Assembly (NCBI GenBank): GCA_965212205.1
Contig: CBDBUX010000006.1
Location: forward strand, 96,585 to 160,584
Direction of reading: 5' to 3'
Source: JAHEJJ01 sp965212205
GTDB lineage: Bacteria; Bacteroidota; Bacteroidia; Flavobacteriales; Flavobacteriaceae
DNA length: 64,000 bases
Position 1 is the first letter of the stretch, and every line of letters begins with the position of its first letter. The translations under genes were made by a program, and so were the position numbers. This document shows, in pieces, positions 17,343 to 26,244 of the stretch. The notes beneath the pieces were generated by a model. The model was not told where the DNA came from. It saw only the letters and a list, made by a program, of their open reading frames with translations, and did no database searches.

Positions 17343-18428
17343 ATGAAAAATACTGCCCTAACAGCTACCCACGAAGCGCTCGGTGCGAAAATGGTTCCTT
17401 TTGCTGGCTATTTGATGCCGGTTTCTTACGAAGGAGTCAACGTGGAGCATGAAACAGTCCGAAATAATGTCGGAGTCTTCGACGTATCTCATATGGGGGA
17501 GTTCTTGATCGAGGGGCCAAATGCCCTTGATCTGATCCAAAGAGTAAGTTCGAACGACGCCTCAAAACTCACCGTTGGAAGGGCACAGTACAGTTGTATG
17601 CCTAATGAAGATGGAGGCATCGTTGACGATCTGATCATTTATCAGGTAAAAGATGAAGTCTTCCTGTTGGTGGTTAACGCTTCTAATATTGAAAAAGACT
17701 GGAGGCATATCGAAAAATACAATCAGGATATCGGCGCGGTGATGCGCAATATTTCAGACGGATATTCATTATTGGCCATACAGGGCCCTAAGGCTGTTGA
17801 GGCGATGCAATCACTTAGTTCTGTTGATCTTTCCGCCATTAAATTCTATCATTTTACGGTTGCTGATTTTGCCGGAATTGAGCATGTGATCATTTCTGCT
17901 ACCGGATATACCGGTTCTGGTGGCTTCGAGATTTATTGTAAAAATGAAGAAGTACAGCAAGTTTGGGACAAGCTGCTGGAGGCCGGGGCCGACTTTGGTA
18001 TAAAACCTATCGGCCTGGCAGCAAGGGATACCTTGCGCTTGGAGATGGGCTATTGCTTATACGGTAATGATATCGATGAAACCACCTCACCTATTGAAGC
18101 CGGACTGGGTTGGATCACCAAGTTTAACAAAGACTTTGTTAATTGTGAAGCACTGGAAAAAGAAAAAGAACGCGGCCCGGAAAATAAACTTGTAGCATTT
18201 GAACTCGACGAGCGTGGAATTCCCAGAAAGGATTATGATATAGTAGACAGCCATGGCAAAAAGCTGGGCAGGGTTACTTCGGGGACCATGTCACCGTCGC
18301 TGGCTAAAGGAATAGGCCTTGGATATGTTCCTTCGGTATTTGCATCGGCCGGGAGTAAGATCTTTGTTCAAATCAGAAAAAATAGAATTCCGGCTACTGT
18401 AGTGAAGCTACCTTTCTACAAAGCCTGA
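17343..18428 (+). CDS. gcvT: Glycine cleavage system aminomethyltransferase (T protein)
   Basis: This 361-residue protein of family length transfers the methylene group from the H-protein-bound intermediate to tetrahydrofolate, releasing ammonia. Typical T-protein segments are visible: VSYEGVNVEHETVRNN, VGVFDVSHMGEF, ATGYTGSGGFEIY, and GLAARDTLRLEMGYCLYG. The other gcv genes are not in the window. An NAD-binding reductase gene follows after 8 bases. Confidence 0.96.
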   Translation: MKNTALTATHEALGAKMVPFAGYLMPVSYEGVNVEHETVRNNVGVFDVSHMGEFLIEGPNALDLIQRVSSNDASKLTVGRAQYSCMPNEDGGIVDDLIIYQVKDEVFLLVVNASNIEKDWRHIEKYNQDIGAVMRNISDGYSLLAIQGPKAVEAMQSLSSVDLSAIKFYHFTVADFAGIEHVIISATGYTGSGGFEIYCKNEEVQQVWDKLLEAGADFGIKPIGLAARDTLRLEMGYCLYGNDIDETTSPIEAGLGWITKFNKDFVNCEALEKEKERGPENKLVAFELDERGIPRKDYDIVDSHGKKLGRVTSGTMSPSLAKGIGLGYVPSVFASAGSKIFVQIRKNRIPATVVKLPFYKA

Positions 18429-18436
18429 CACCCCAG

Positions 18437-19279
18437 ATGGAAAAAGGAAGAAGAAAGGATGGGGAAGGAACAAAAGTCTTGATATTAGGCGGGAGCGGTT
18501 TCCTTGGCAACGCACTTTACAAGGAATTGTGCAACTACTACAATACCTATGCCACCTATTGCACCGCCAGCAGTTTTCAGCACAACCATCAATTCTTCAG
18601 CTACGATATGCGCGAAGACGATGTTTACCGGCTTCTTGAAAGGATAAAGCCCCAAGTGATCATCTCTGCTTTGAGGGGAGACTTTTCTTCCCAGATCCAG
18701 GCACATCAGCATATATGCGAATATCTCATTAAAAATAAAAGCCGGCTATATTTCCTCTCCTCGGCTAATGTCTTTGATGCCTACAGCAAATATCCTTCTT
18801 ACGAATACGACAAAACACTCTCGGAAAGTATATATGGCAAACTAAAGATCAGGATCGAAAATATGCTGCTCAGGTTACCAAAATCAAAGACCGCGATTCT
18901 CAGGGTGCCCATGGTATTTGGCAATACCTCTCCCCGAATAAAGGAGATGAAATCGGCTATTTGGAATAATGAGCCTATCGAAGTATTTCCAAACCTGGTG
19001 ATGAACGTTACCAACGACGACAGGCTTACCCAGCAGTTACACTACCTGATCAATCGTAAAAAAACAGGAATTTATCATCTGGGAAGCAAGGACCTGGTTC
19101 ACCACGATGATTTTGTTAAAGAGGTGGTGGAAAGGATCGGAAGTTTTAACCCGATCTACAAAAATGTCTACACCACAAACGAAGAACGTTATCTGGCGGT
19201 ATTACCCAAAGACAATAAGCTTCCCAAATACCTTCGCTTCGGATATCAGGATATCATCGATCATCATGTGATGAACTAA
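18437..19279 (+). CDS. NAD(P)-binding sugar-nucleotide reductase/epimerase-like protein
   Basis: This 280-residue protein of the extended short-chain dehydrogenase class has a Rossmann motif GGSGFLG near residue 18 and an active-site-like Y-G-K-L-K, giving the YxxxK pattern, in SESIYGKLKIRIENM. The overall form is close to RmlD-like dTDP-4-dehydrorhamnose reductases, but its substrate is not evident and no sugar genes adjoin. It follows gcvT after 8 bases and is probably co-transcribed. Confidence 0.72.
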   Translation: MEKGRRKDGEGTKVLILGGSGFLGNALYKELCNYYNTYATYCTASSFQHNHQFFSYDMREDDVYRLLERIKPQVIISALRGDFSSQIQAHQHICEYLIKNKSRLYFLSSANVFDAYSKYPSYEYDKTLSESIYGKLKIRIENMLLRLPKSKTAILRVPMVFGNTSPRIKEMKSAIWNNEPIEVFPNLVMNVTNDDRLTQQLHYLINRKKTGIYHLGSKDLVHHDDFVKEVVERIGSFNPIYKNVYTTNEERYLAVLPKDNKLPKYLRFGYQDIIDHHVMN

Positions 19280-19293
19280 TAGGTATTTGTTTA

Positions 19294-19326
19294 TTTGCCC
19301 CGTAGCCTACTGAATTCCTACATTTG
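19294..19326 (+). promoter_or_regulatory. Promoter of the pterin dehydratase gene
   Basis: TTTG (19294-19297), a 21-base spacer and TACATTTG (19319-19326) form a full Bacteroidota promoter. It overlaps an in-frame TTG at 19324 and therefore argues that translation starts at the ATG at 19342. Confidence 0.65.
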
Positions 19327-19341
19327 AGAAAACTAACTACT

Positions 19342-19623
19342 ATGGAAAAATTAAGTACAGCGGCCCTAAATGAAAAAATGGCTCAATTAAGCGGATGGGA
19401 GCTAAAAGATAATGGGATTGAAAAATCGTATTCTTTTAAAGATTTTAAGTCGGCCTTTGCCGCCATGACCCATATTGCAATGGAATGTGAAGTACGCAAT
19501 CACCATCCGGAGTGGAGCAATGTCTATAATAGACTGCAGATAAGGTTTAGTACCCATGATGCAGGTGGGCTTACCCAGGCAGACTTCGATCTGGCGATGA
19601 TTGCAGACAATATTATCGGCTGA
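19342..19623 (+). CDS. phhB: 4a-hydroxytetrahydrobiopterin dehydratase
   Basis: This 93-residue protein has the pterin-4a-carbinolamine dehydratase signature: E-V-R-N-H-H-P-E-W, then W-S-N-V-Y and H-D-A-G-G-L-T-x-x-D. It recycles the pterin cofactor after aromatic amino acid hydroxylation. The ATG at 19342 was chosen over the TTG at 19324 because a complete promoter ends at 19326. No hydroxylase gene is in the window. Confidence 0.92.
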   Translation: MEKLSTAALNEKMAQLSGWELKDNGIEKSYSFKDFKSAFAAMTHIAMECEVRNHHPEWSNVYNRLQIRFSTHDAGGLTQADFDLAMIADNIIG

Positions 19624-19693
19624 ATTCGACAGGCTCAAGGTTTATAATGGACTGAAGAAATTATTAATTTTACGGTTTTAGAATATCGTTACT

Positions 19694-20404
19694 ATGGGAA
19701 GGGCTTTTGAATTCAGGAAGGCAAGGAAAATGAAGCGTTGGGCAGCTATGTCCAAGGCGTTTACCAGAATCGGAAAAGACATCGTGATCGCCGTCAAAGA
19801 AGGGGGTCCGGATCCCGACTCGAATTCCAGACTGAGGGCAGTGATCCAGAATGCGAAGTCGGTAAATATGCCCAAAGAGAACATCGAAAGGGCCATTAAG
19901 CGGGCGAGCGATAAATCTCAGGGTGAGTTTAAAGAGGTATTGTTTGAAGGCTACGGACCCCATGGCATCGCAATCCTGATCGAAACCGCAACAGACAACA
20001 ATACCCGGACGGTGGCTAATATCCGTTCTTATTTTAACAAGTACAACGGCAGCCTGGGAACTTCAGGTTCAGTGGAGTTTATGTTCGACCACAGCTGTAA
20101 TTTCTGTATTCCTGCAGAGGGTATAGATCCGGAAGGATTGGAACTCGAAATGATCGATTTTGGGGCCGAAGAAGTATTTACAGACGAAGACGGATTACAT
20201 ATCTATGCGCCCTTTGAGAGTTTTGGAGCTATCCAAAAGGAATTAGAATCAAGGGAAATAGAAATTCTGTCATCGGGCTTCGACCGGATACCACAGGTCA
20301 CCAAAGAGCTAAGTTCAGAGCAGGTGGAGGATGTGGAAAAACTATTGGAAAAGATCGAAGAAGACGACGATGTTCAGAATGTTTTTCATTCCATGCAGGA
20401 ATAG
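19694..20404 (+). CDS. yebC: YebC/PmpR family protein (TACO1 family)
   Basis: This 236-residue protein has the family start MGRAFEFRKARKMKRWAAM, NAKSVNMPKENIERAI, and the ILIETATDNNTRT segment. Members have been described as DNA-binding regulators and, more recently, as factors that help ribosomes at proline stretches; which role applies here cannot be told. It stands alone and ends at a strong terminator. Confidence 0.93.
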   Translation: MGRAFEFRKARKMKRWAAMSKAFTRIGKDIVIAVKEGGPDPDSNSRLRAVIQNAKSVNMPKENIERAIKRASDKSQGEFKEVLFEGYGPHGIAILIETATDNNTRTVANIRSYFNKYNGSLGTSGSVEFMFDHSCNFCIPAEGIDPEGLELEMIDFGAEEVFTDEDGLHIYAPFESFGAIQKELESREIEILSSGFDRIPQVTKELSSEQVEDVEKLLEKIEEDDDVQNVFHSMQE

Positions 20405-20504
20405 GAATGTTGCCAGCAATGTAATGAACATGGAAATCACCCGACCAACACCTATATAGATCAATAAGTAGGTATCCCCGAAAAGATATTGAAAAAGAAA
20501 ATGG

Positions 20505-20532
20505 AAAACCCAGCGAGTCGCTGGGTTTTTTC
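20505..20532. terminator. Bidirectional intrinsic terminator
   Basis: The stem CCCAGCG/CGCTGGG (20509-20525) is flanked by AAAA upstream and six T residues downstream. It serves the convergent yebC and T9SS cargo genes. Confidence 0.85.
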
Positions 20533-22827
20533 TTATTTACTAATCACAAAGGTTTTTCGCTCAACCCGTCCGCTGGCATCTTCTACCGTCATAAAATAGA
20601 TGCCGGCAGGAATAGATTGGGTTGGTATTTCGAAAGGATTTTGCCCCAAAAGTTCTGAAGACGAATAGCTACGGATCAGCCTGCCCTGAATATCGTGGAC
20701 TTGAAGTGAATGTTTGCGTACCGGTTTTATATCCTTTCCAAAATCAGCCTTAATCACGCTGTTTGAGTGATTCGGATAGAGTTTTAAAAATAATCCACCA
20801 CCATTACCTTCAATAACGGTAAAACCAATAACCATAGGGATCCCAGCGATACCCCCCAGATACTTTTCGGTATAAGGCGTAACGGATAATCGGTAATTCC
20901 CCACCGGGAGATTCCCAGAATAATAATTGCCTTTCCAGTCTCCAAACAAGGAATATGGTGTGGCATTCTCTGTTCTTCGCTGGTGAACGGGACCGGCAAG
21001 ATCGAAGGCAACACTTTTTACATCTCCGCTGGGATCTGCGCGTATATTAAATCTGGTTTGGACCAGGGTCAATAGGTTGATGACCCATCCATCTTCTATA
21101 TTCATGATATCAGTATTGTTCATCGCATCGACGAGTACGATCCGCTTGATGGTATTTTGATAATTCTCTCCTTCACTGATCAAGGCGGGAACTATTTCGG
21201 CATCAGATGGCGTCTCCAATTCACCTTCTATCTTAGACGATTCAATTTCAAAACTGACCGTCAAGGGCTGGCCCTGAACCCCACCCAGGTTCTTTTCTGG
21301 AAAAGGTAGGGCTGTGAGCAGATAGCCTCCTTCCTGAAAATGATGTGCCACATAATCGCCTTTGTAGTCCCCAAATAGCGCATATGGGGGTAGATTTTCC
21401 TTACGCCGAAGGTTACACCTCCCTGTAAGTTTGAAACCGACACTTTGAATGTCTTCCGAACCCACAGCACGGATATTTAAGCTATCGGTATTCAGATTCC
21501 GCAGATCAATTGTCATTCCATCTGTAATCTCCATGATCTCAAGATTCTGATGTGCATCTACCAATACAAAGCCTCTTATTTTCAATTCCTTAGCGGTAGC
21601 GTCTTGAATAATCACCTCAAAACTACAGCTGCTTGTATTTCCTGCCACATCAGTAGCTACTGCGGTTACCTCGGTAGTGCCAAGGGAAAAAAAAGAGCCG
21701 CTGGTTACACTGGTTTCCACCTGCACATTTCCACCTTCATCATTGGCCATTACCTCAAATCTAACCTGGGTGCCGCAGGCCGATGCATCCACCGATAATA
21801 TAATATCTTCAGGACAGACGATTACTGGTGGGATGGTATCTAGTTCTCCTGCAGAGATCCATAAGGACACTGCTGTTCTTGGTTCTGATATACTGCCTGC
21901 CTCCGGGTCTTGTTGAATTACGAGTCCTGCTGCCCATTCTATACTTGATATCGAATCTATATCTCCGAGTGAAAGACCGGCTTCCAGGATAGTTGTTATA
22001 GCTTCTTCCTGGGATAAGCCCACCAATTGAGGTACCTCGAAGGATTCATCACCAAAAGGCCGACCTTCACTAAAGCGCACATTATCGATCCCGAGGGTTT
22101 CAGCGGCAGCATTTGAATCGAACTCGATAATGAGTCGGGCTCTGCAACCCACAAAGGAAGTCAAGTCTGAAATAAGGGTATTCCAGGCACCCTCGATCGC
22201 CAAGGCGTCGATATCGCCTCCATTATTACCTCCGGAGCCCCCACCATCGGAATCTAACAAGGTAATCGTAGTGGCCGAAGCACATTGGTCTATTTCGACC
22301 CGGACATAGAAACGGTCGTTTTGTCCGCTGGAACGTTCCCATGTCGTCTCAGACAACATATAGTTCAGCCGGAGTACTGGCGACTCGGTCCCTTTCAGGT
22401 CCACATAATCGAAATACATGGAAACCCAACCGTCCGTGTCTTGCATCAGGAATGCCTGGTTACCCTCAGGTGCGGCAACACCTAAATCAGCATTAATTTG
22501 ATCTGAACCACTTACCCCAAAAACATCACCATCGCCCAGACCATCGGTGCCTGAAGTGCCAGATCTGCTGGGGGTAAATTCCGTGGTGAAACCAAGGAGA
22601 TCTTCTGCTCCTTCTGCCATCACCGGAATGTTATTATAATCAGCTAATTCATGTGGCACTTCTGCCGACTGGGTGTCGAAATACAGACAGGTAGAATTTC
22701 CACAATTCAAAGTCGTGTAAAGGTTTTCAAAACCTTGAGATACCTGCGCTTTGATCGTGTTGATTGTTAGGCTACACAAAATAAAGATCATAATGCCGGA
22801 AAGTGTTCTGGGTTTCATAGGTTGCAC
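20533..22827 (-). CDS. Secreted T9SS cargo protein with PASTA and HYR domains
   Basis: This 764-residue exported protein has a signal peptide at about 1-28 (a second Met at residue 4 is an equally likely start). An N-terminal region with a Gly/Ser/Asp linker is followed by a PASTA-like domain (about 264-329) and an HYR domain (about 330-412). Two related repeats of about 110 residues come next, each with ...LVDA...N..IM.I.DG..I, YxLFGDxKG and a ...LGG..G.P segment. It ends with a type IX secretion type A sorting domain (LKLYPN... to VERKTFVISK). It is expected at the cell surface or secreted. No catalytic domain was recognised; adhesion or matrix binding is a guess. Confidence 0.82.
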   Translation of the reverse strand: MQPMKPRTLSGIMIFILCSLTINTIKAQVSQGFENLYTTLNCGNSTCLYFDTQSAEVPHELADYNNIPVMAEGAEDLLGFTTEFTPSRSGTSGTDGLGDGDVFGVSGSDQINADLGVAAPEGNQAFLMQDTDGWVSMYFDYVDLKGTESPVLRLNYMLSETTWERSSGQNDRFYVRVEIDQCASATTITLLDSDGGGSGGNNGGDIDALAIEGAWNTLISDLTSFVGCRARLIIEFDSNAAAETLGIDNVRFSEGRPFGDESFEVPQLVGLSQEEAITTILEAGLSLGDIDSISSIEWAAGLVIQQDPEAGSISEPRTAVSLWISAGELDTIPPVIVCPEDIILSVDASACGTQVRFEVMANDEGGNVQVETSVTSGSFFSLGTTEVTAVATDVAGNTSSCSFEVIIQDATAKELKIRGFVLVDAHQNLEIMEITDGMTIDLRNLNTDSLNIRAVGSEDIQSVGFKLTGRCNLRRKENLPPYALFGDYKGDYVAHHFQEGGYLLTALPFPEKNLGGVQGQPLTVSFEIESSKIEGELETPSDAEIVPALISEGENYQNTIKRIVLVDAMNNTDIMNIEDGWVINLLTLVQTRFNIRADPSGDVKSVAFDLAGPVHQRRTENATPYSLFGDWKGNYYSGNLPVGNYRLSVTPYTEKYLGGIAGIPMVIGFTVIEGNGGGLFLKLYPNHSNSVIKADFGKDIKPVRKHSLQVHDIQGRLIRSYSSSELLGQNPFEIPTQSIPAGIYFMTVEDASGRVERKTFVISK

Positions 22828-22982
22828 AGTTTTAATACGTCATTCAGTGAATTGTAACGAGAACAAGAACGGCGTATGCCAAGGCTCAAGTCGTTACAAT
22901 GACACAAAGAAAACGTCGGACTGTGAAATATGAATGCAGGGAAGGAATCCTTTAGGCTAAAAAATGTAATCTAAATAGTATA

Positions 22983-23573
22983 TTATTGAATATCAATAAT
23001 TTGTGAGCTGATTAGGTCTTTAGTGTCTGCCGGGAAACCGATATTGAACTGAAAGCTGCTGTCGATCTTTTTTGGCACAATAGGCGACGCTACCTCATGA
23101 GGCAAATTATAGGATTTTGAATTGGCACTTATAGATGAGATCAGGGCCAGGGAATGATTAAAGGACATTTTTGTAAAGAAGCTCTTTTGCTTATATGTAA
23201 TTTTAAAAAAGATGGAGTAGTTCTTTCCTTTTTCACGATCAGGGCAGTCTGTTATGAAGTGGTATTGACCGTAATCATCTGTGGTAAAACACGCCCTGCA
23301 ATAATCTTCTTCCGCTACTGGGGAACGATGCCAGACTTCGATTCGGGCATGAGTCAATACACGATGGGAAAGAGTATCATAGATCACCCCTCTTACGGTC
23401 ACTTCATGGCCGTGAAGATTTCGGCGCAAATCATTCTTTAGGGCCGAAAGCGATGAATATCCGGGGTAAGGAGGAATTTTTCCAGCTGCACGAATTACGC
23501 GCTGAGCAGTAAATTTATATTCCCTTCCACCGGGGATGGTAATACGGGCGCTACCTTCCATGATATGGTCCAT
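22983..23573 (-). CDS. Unknown protein with intradiol-dioxygenase-like beta fold
   Basis: This 196-residue protein has VRGVIYDTLSHRVL, ARIEVWHR and TTDDYGQYHF in the order seen in intradiol dioxygenases and related transthyretin-like domains. The HIH part of the iron site expected after the GxYxF motif is not seen; the following region reads YSIFFKITYK. I therefore do not call it an enzyme. It has no signal peptide. It lies upstream of the T9SS gene on the same strand and downstream of the acyltransferase, with a 215-base gap (23574-23788) that holds nothing I can name. Confidence 0.5.
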   Translation of the reverse strand: MDHIMEGSARITIPGGREYKFTAQRVIRAAGKIPPYPGYSSLSALKNDLRRNLHGHEVTVRGVIYDTLSHRVLTHARIEVWHRSPVAEEDYCRACFTTDDYGQYHFITDCPDREKGKNYSIFFKITYKQKSFFTKMSFNHSLALISSISANSKSYNLPHEVASPIVPKKIDSSFQFNIGFPADTKDLISSQIIDIQ

Positions 23574-23788
23574 TGTGTACTCAATATTTAAGTACCATAG
23601 CCAACATGTTCAGTAAAAATGGGGTTAAATCCCTCTGGCACTAAGTACGACCAAAATCGACGAGCCTACTTAGACAATCCTCAAAGATCTTATATGAAAA
23701 TAATCAATTCGTTATCTCGCCAGGAATTGCGCTGATTTATTTCGATCAAAAGAGAATTTTGGCAGATGACCGTCCTATATTCCTGTCC

Positions 23789-24340
23789 TTAATCCGAATC
23801 ATAGCTGTAGTTGGCTACACGGCCTTTCACTCCTTTGAAAAACCTTTCATAGGTTTGCCGATCCTGATCATAGTTGCCGGTGGTAAAATGAGGTTCCGAC
23901 ACCTTGATACGCTTTTTTCCATAGTCGAAAGCGACCATAACGATGGGCACCCCGGCAGTATGCGCGATAAAATAGTAACCAGATTTCCATTGGCTGACCT
24001 TTTTACGTGTCCCTTCTGGTGCCAGCGCTAGTCTGAATTCGCTTTTCTCATCAAAAATTTCTGCGATGGCCGATACGGTATCACTACTCTTACTTCGATC
24101 CACAGGTGCTCCTCCTAACCAACGGAAGTACCAACCAAAAGGCGGTTTAAAAAGGCTTTTCTTCCCTACGAAATGGAAACTCTTCCCGATTACCTTCCTG
24201 ATCAGTAAGCCCAGGAAAAAATCTAACCAGCTGGTATGCGGCACAACGATAACCACGCATTTTGATACCTCGGGAAAAGGTCCTTTATAGGTCCATCCCA
24301 AAATTTTAAAATATATGAACCGGGCAATGCTTTGAATCAT
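23789..24340 (-). CDS. PlsC-family acyltransferase
   Basis: This 183-residue protein has the acyltransferase motifs HTSWLD (HX4D) and APEGTRKK. Members acylate lysophosphatidate or related lipid substrates at the membrane. It is shorter than typical PlsC and is of the small form widespread in Bacteroidota. It lies 73 bases downstream of the kdnB-like gene on the same strand, so a role in envelope lipids would fit, but the acceptor is unknown. Confidence 0.85.
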   Translation of the reverse strand: MIQSIARFIYFKILGWTYKGPFPEVSKCVVIVVPHTSWLDFFLGLLIRKVIGKSFHFVGKKSLFKPPFGWYFRWLGGAPVDRSKSSDTVSAIAEIFDEKSEFRLALAPEGTRKKVSQWKSGYYFIAHTAGVPIVMVAFDYGKKRIKVSEPHFTTGNYDQDRQTYERFFKGVKGRVANYSYDSD

Positions 24341-24413
24341 TAGACGAAGTTAGGATTATATCTGACTTAATTCGATGAAGCATCAAATCCTCGGAATGTC
24401 CCGGCTGGTGATG

Positions 24414-25538
24414 TCAGATCTTAAGATAGATCTCTTTTAGAAGATCAGGATTGATCAGGTCTTGCCAATGCGAACCCAGAGCATTTTCCCAAAGCGGGGT
24501 CATCCCCATGGAAACGCGGCACATCTCATCGAGTTGTTCCTCGCTTAATTCGCTGCACAGCCTTTTAGGTAAACAAATATCGTTCTTATCCATCATTAGC
24601 TTAAAACGCTCCACACCTTTTGGATAATAATCCCCTAAATGCTGAAATACCAGGCAATTTCCCAGACCATGACGTGTACCTAGGATATAAGACAAGCCGT
24701 AACTCATCGCGTGAGCAATACCCACTTGCGAATAGGCGATACTCATGCCTCCGTGCCATGAGGCCATCATGAGTTTTTCCCTGGCTTCATCGGGTTTGAG
24801 TTCGGTTAGGAAAACCTCCTCACAAAGCTGCATCGCCTTTTCCCCATAACTCTGGCTAAATGCATTCAAATAGGTGCCATTGAGCGATTCGACACAGTGG
24901 ATAAAACAGTCCATACCGGTGTAGAACCATTGTTGTTTCGGAACACCCTGTGTAAGGTCCGGATCGAGTACTACCTGATCAAAAGTGGTATAATCGGAAT
25001 TGATCCCCAGCTTCATTTCAGGTCCCATGAGCACCGTAGTACGTGAAACCTCTGCGCCTGTACCGCTTATGGTAGGAATTCCAACGTGATAAAGCGATGG
25101 CTTTTCTACCAGGTCCCAACCCTGATATCTTGCCGCCGAGCCCTGATTATTATACATCACCGCTACTGCCTTCGACAAATCGAGCAAGGTACCACCTCCT
25201 ATCCCGACAATCCCGGAAGGAGCTTCGGAAAATCTATTACTGATCTCACCGACCAAAGCATCAACCTGATGGGTTTTAGGTTCCTCGTCTGCATTGATAT
25301 AAAGGATAAGGTCGTTGAAAATGGCGGGGATTCGTCCTTCAAACTCTCCTCCTTCAAACACATCATCGACCAAAAATATAACCGGTGCATCGGAATTTTT
25401 TCGTCTGGGAAGCAGTATATCGCCCAATTGATCAAAACTTCCTTTTCCATAGATCACTCTTGGCACCATGGGGAAGTTGCGATAATTCGCCACCGGTTTC
25501 ACCTCTTTATTAAATTCTATTTCTCTGTTGAGACTCAT
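24414..25538 (-). CDS. kdnB: Iron-containing alcohol dehydrogenase, probable Kdo 8-oxidase
   Basis: This 374-residue group III iron dehydrogenase has an NAD-binding GIGGGTLLDLSKA at 112-124 and metal ligands D210, H214, H276 and H290. The N-terminus (FPMVPRVIYGKGSFDQLG) and the close linkage to kdsB resemble KdnB, which oxidises C8 of Kdo on the way to 8-amino-Kdo. The partner aminotransferase KdnA is not in the window. The stop of the HAD gene lies 4 bases upstream. The dehydrogenase family is sure; the substrate is inferred. Confidence 0.7.
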   Translation of the reverse strand: MSLNREIEFNKEVKPVANYRNFPMVPRVIYGKGSFDQLGDILLPRRKNSDAPVIFLVDDVFEGGEFEGRIPAIFNDLILYINADEEPKTHQVDALVGEISNRFSEAPSGIVGIGGGTLLDLSKAVAVMYNNQGSAARYQGWDLVEKPSLYHVGIPTISGTGAEVSRTTVLMGPEMKLGINSDYTTFDQVVLDPDLTQGVPKQQWFYTGMDCFIHCVESLNGTYLNAFSQSYGEKAMQLCEEVFLTELKPDEAREKLMMASWHGGMSIAYSQVGIAHAMSYGLSYILGTRHGLGNCLVFQHLGDYYPKGVERFKLMMDKNDICLPKRLCSELSEEQLDEMCRVSMGMTPLWENALGSHWQDLINPDLLKEIYLKI

Positions 25539-25542
25539 AGGG

Positions 25543-26244
25543 TCAATTCAAATATTTAAGCAGGTCTTTGAGACTGTTAAGTGTTAGATGGTCATTGGGT
25601 TCTTCTTCTTTAGGAACCAATTCATGTGCCCAGGTGGTATGAAAGGGAACATGTACTGCTGCTGCTCCTATATTTAAAATAGGGATCACATCGGATTTGA
25701 GTGAATTCCCAACCATCAAAAATTCTCCGACTTCGATTTCCAGATGGTCTAGCAGATTCTTGTAATTCACTTCCTTTTTATCGCTCAAAACTTCAACATG
25801 ATGAAAATATTTCGTCAGCCCGGAACGATCCAGTTTACGCTCCTGATCTAGCAAGTCCCCTTTGGTAAGTACGATTAATCGATACTTTTTTTCCAGATTT
25901 CCCAGCACTTCCTCTACTCCATCGAGAAGTTCCACCGGCCGAGAGATCATATGTTTTCCGATTTCCAGAATCTTGTTGATCGTCTCCTGGGGAACATTAT
26001 TGTTCGAGAGTTCCATAGCCGATTCGATCATCGACAACATAAAACCTTTTATGCCAAATCCATAAAGCTCCAGGTTGTTCATTTCCACTTTAAAAAGTTC
26101 CTGGTCGATCTTATTCTTGGTCTCATAGTGCTCCAGCAATGCCGCAAATTCTTCCTCTGCCTCACGGAAATAGGTTTCATTGACCCAAAGCGTGTCGTCT
26201 GCATCAAATCCTACCACCTTGATATTGCTATAATCTAGTTCCAT
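25543..26244 (-). CDS. HAD-superfamily hydrolase
   Basis: This 233-residue protein has HAD motif I at VVGFDADDTLW (Asp nucleophile), motif II LTKGD, a C1-type helical cap between them, and motif IV GNSLKSDV. It is a probable phosphatase. It overlaps the end of kdsB by 10 bases and precedes the kdnB-like gene by 4, so a role in Kdo metabolism is plausible. It is not of the cap-less KdsC type. Confidence 0.82.
   Translation of the reverse strand: MELDYSNIKVVGFDADDTLWVNETYFREAEEEFAALLEHYETKNKIDQELFKVEMNNLELYGFGIKGFMLSMIESAMELSNNNVPQETINKILEIGKHMISRPVELLDGVEEVLGNLEKKYRLIVLTKGDLLDQERKLDRSGLTKYFHHVEVLSDKKEVNYKNLLDHLEIEVGEFLMVGNSLKSDVIPILNIGAAAVHVPFHTTWAHELVPKEEEPNDHLTLNSLKDLLKYLN

Noticed and set aside
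19324..19341. TTG start adding six residues to the pterin dehydratase
   Set aside because: The codon is the end of a complete promoter -7 box, so it should lie upstream of the transcript start.
23574..23788. Possible remnant gene between the acyltransferase and the dioxygenase-like gene
   Set aside because: No frame with family resemblance was found; it is treated as plain intergenic DNA.
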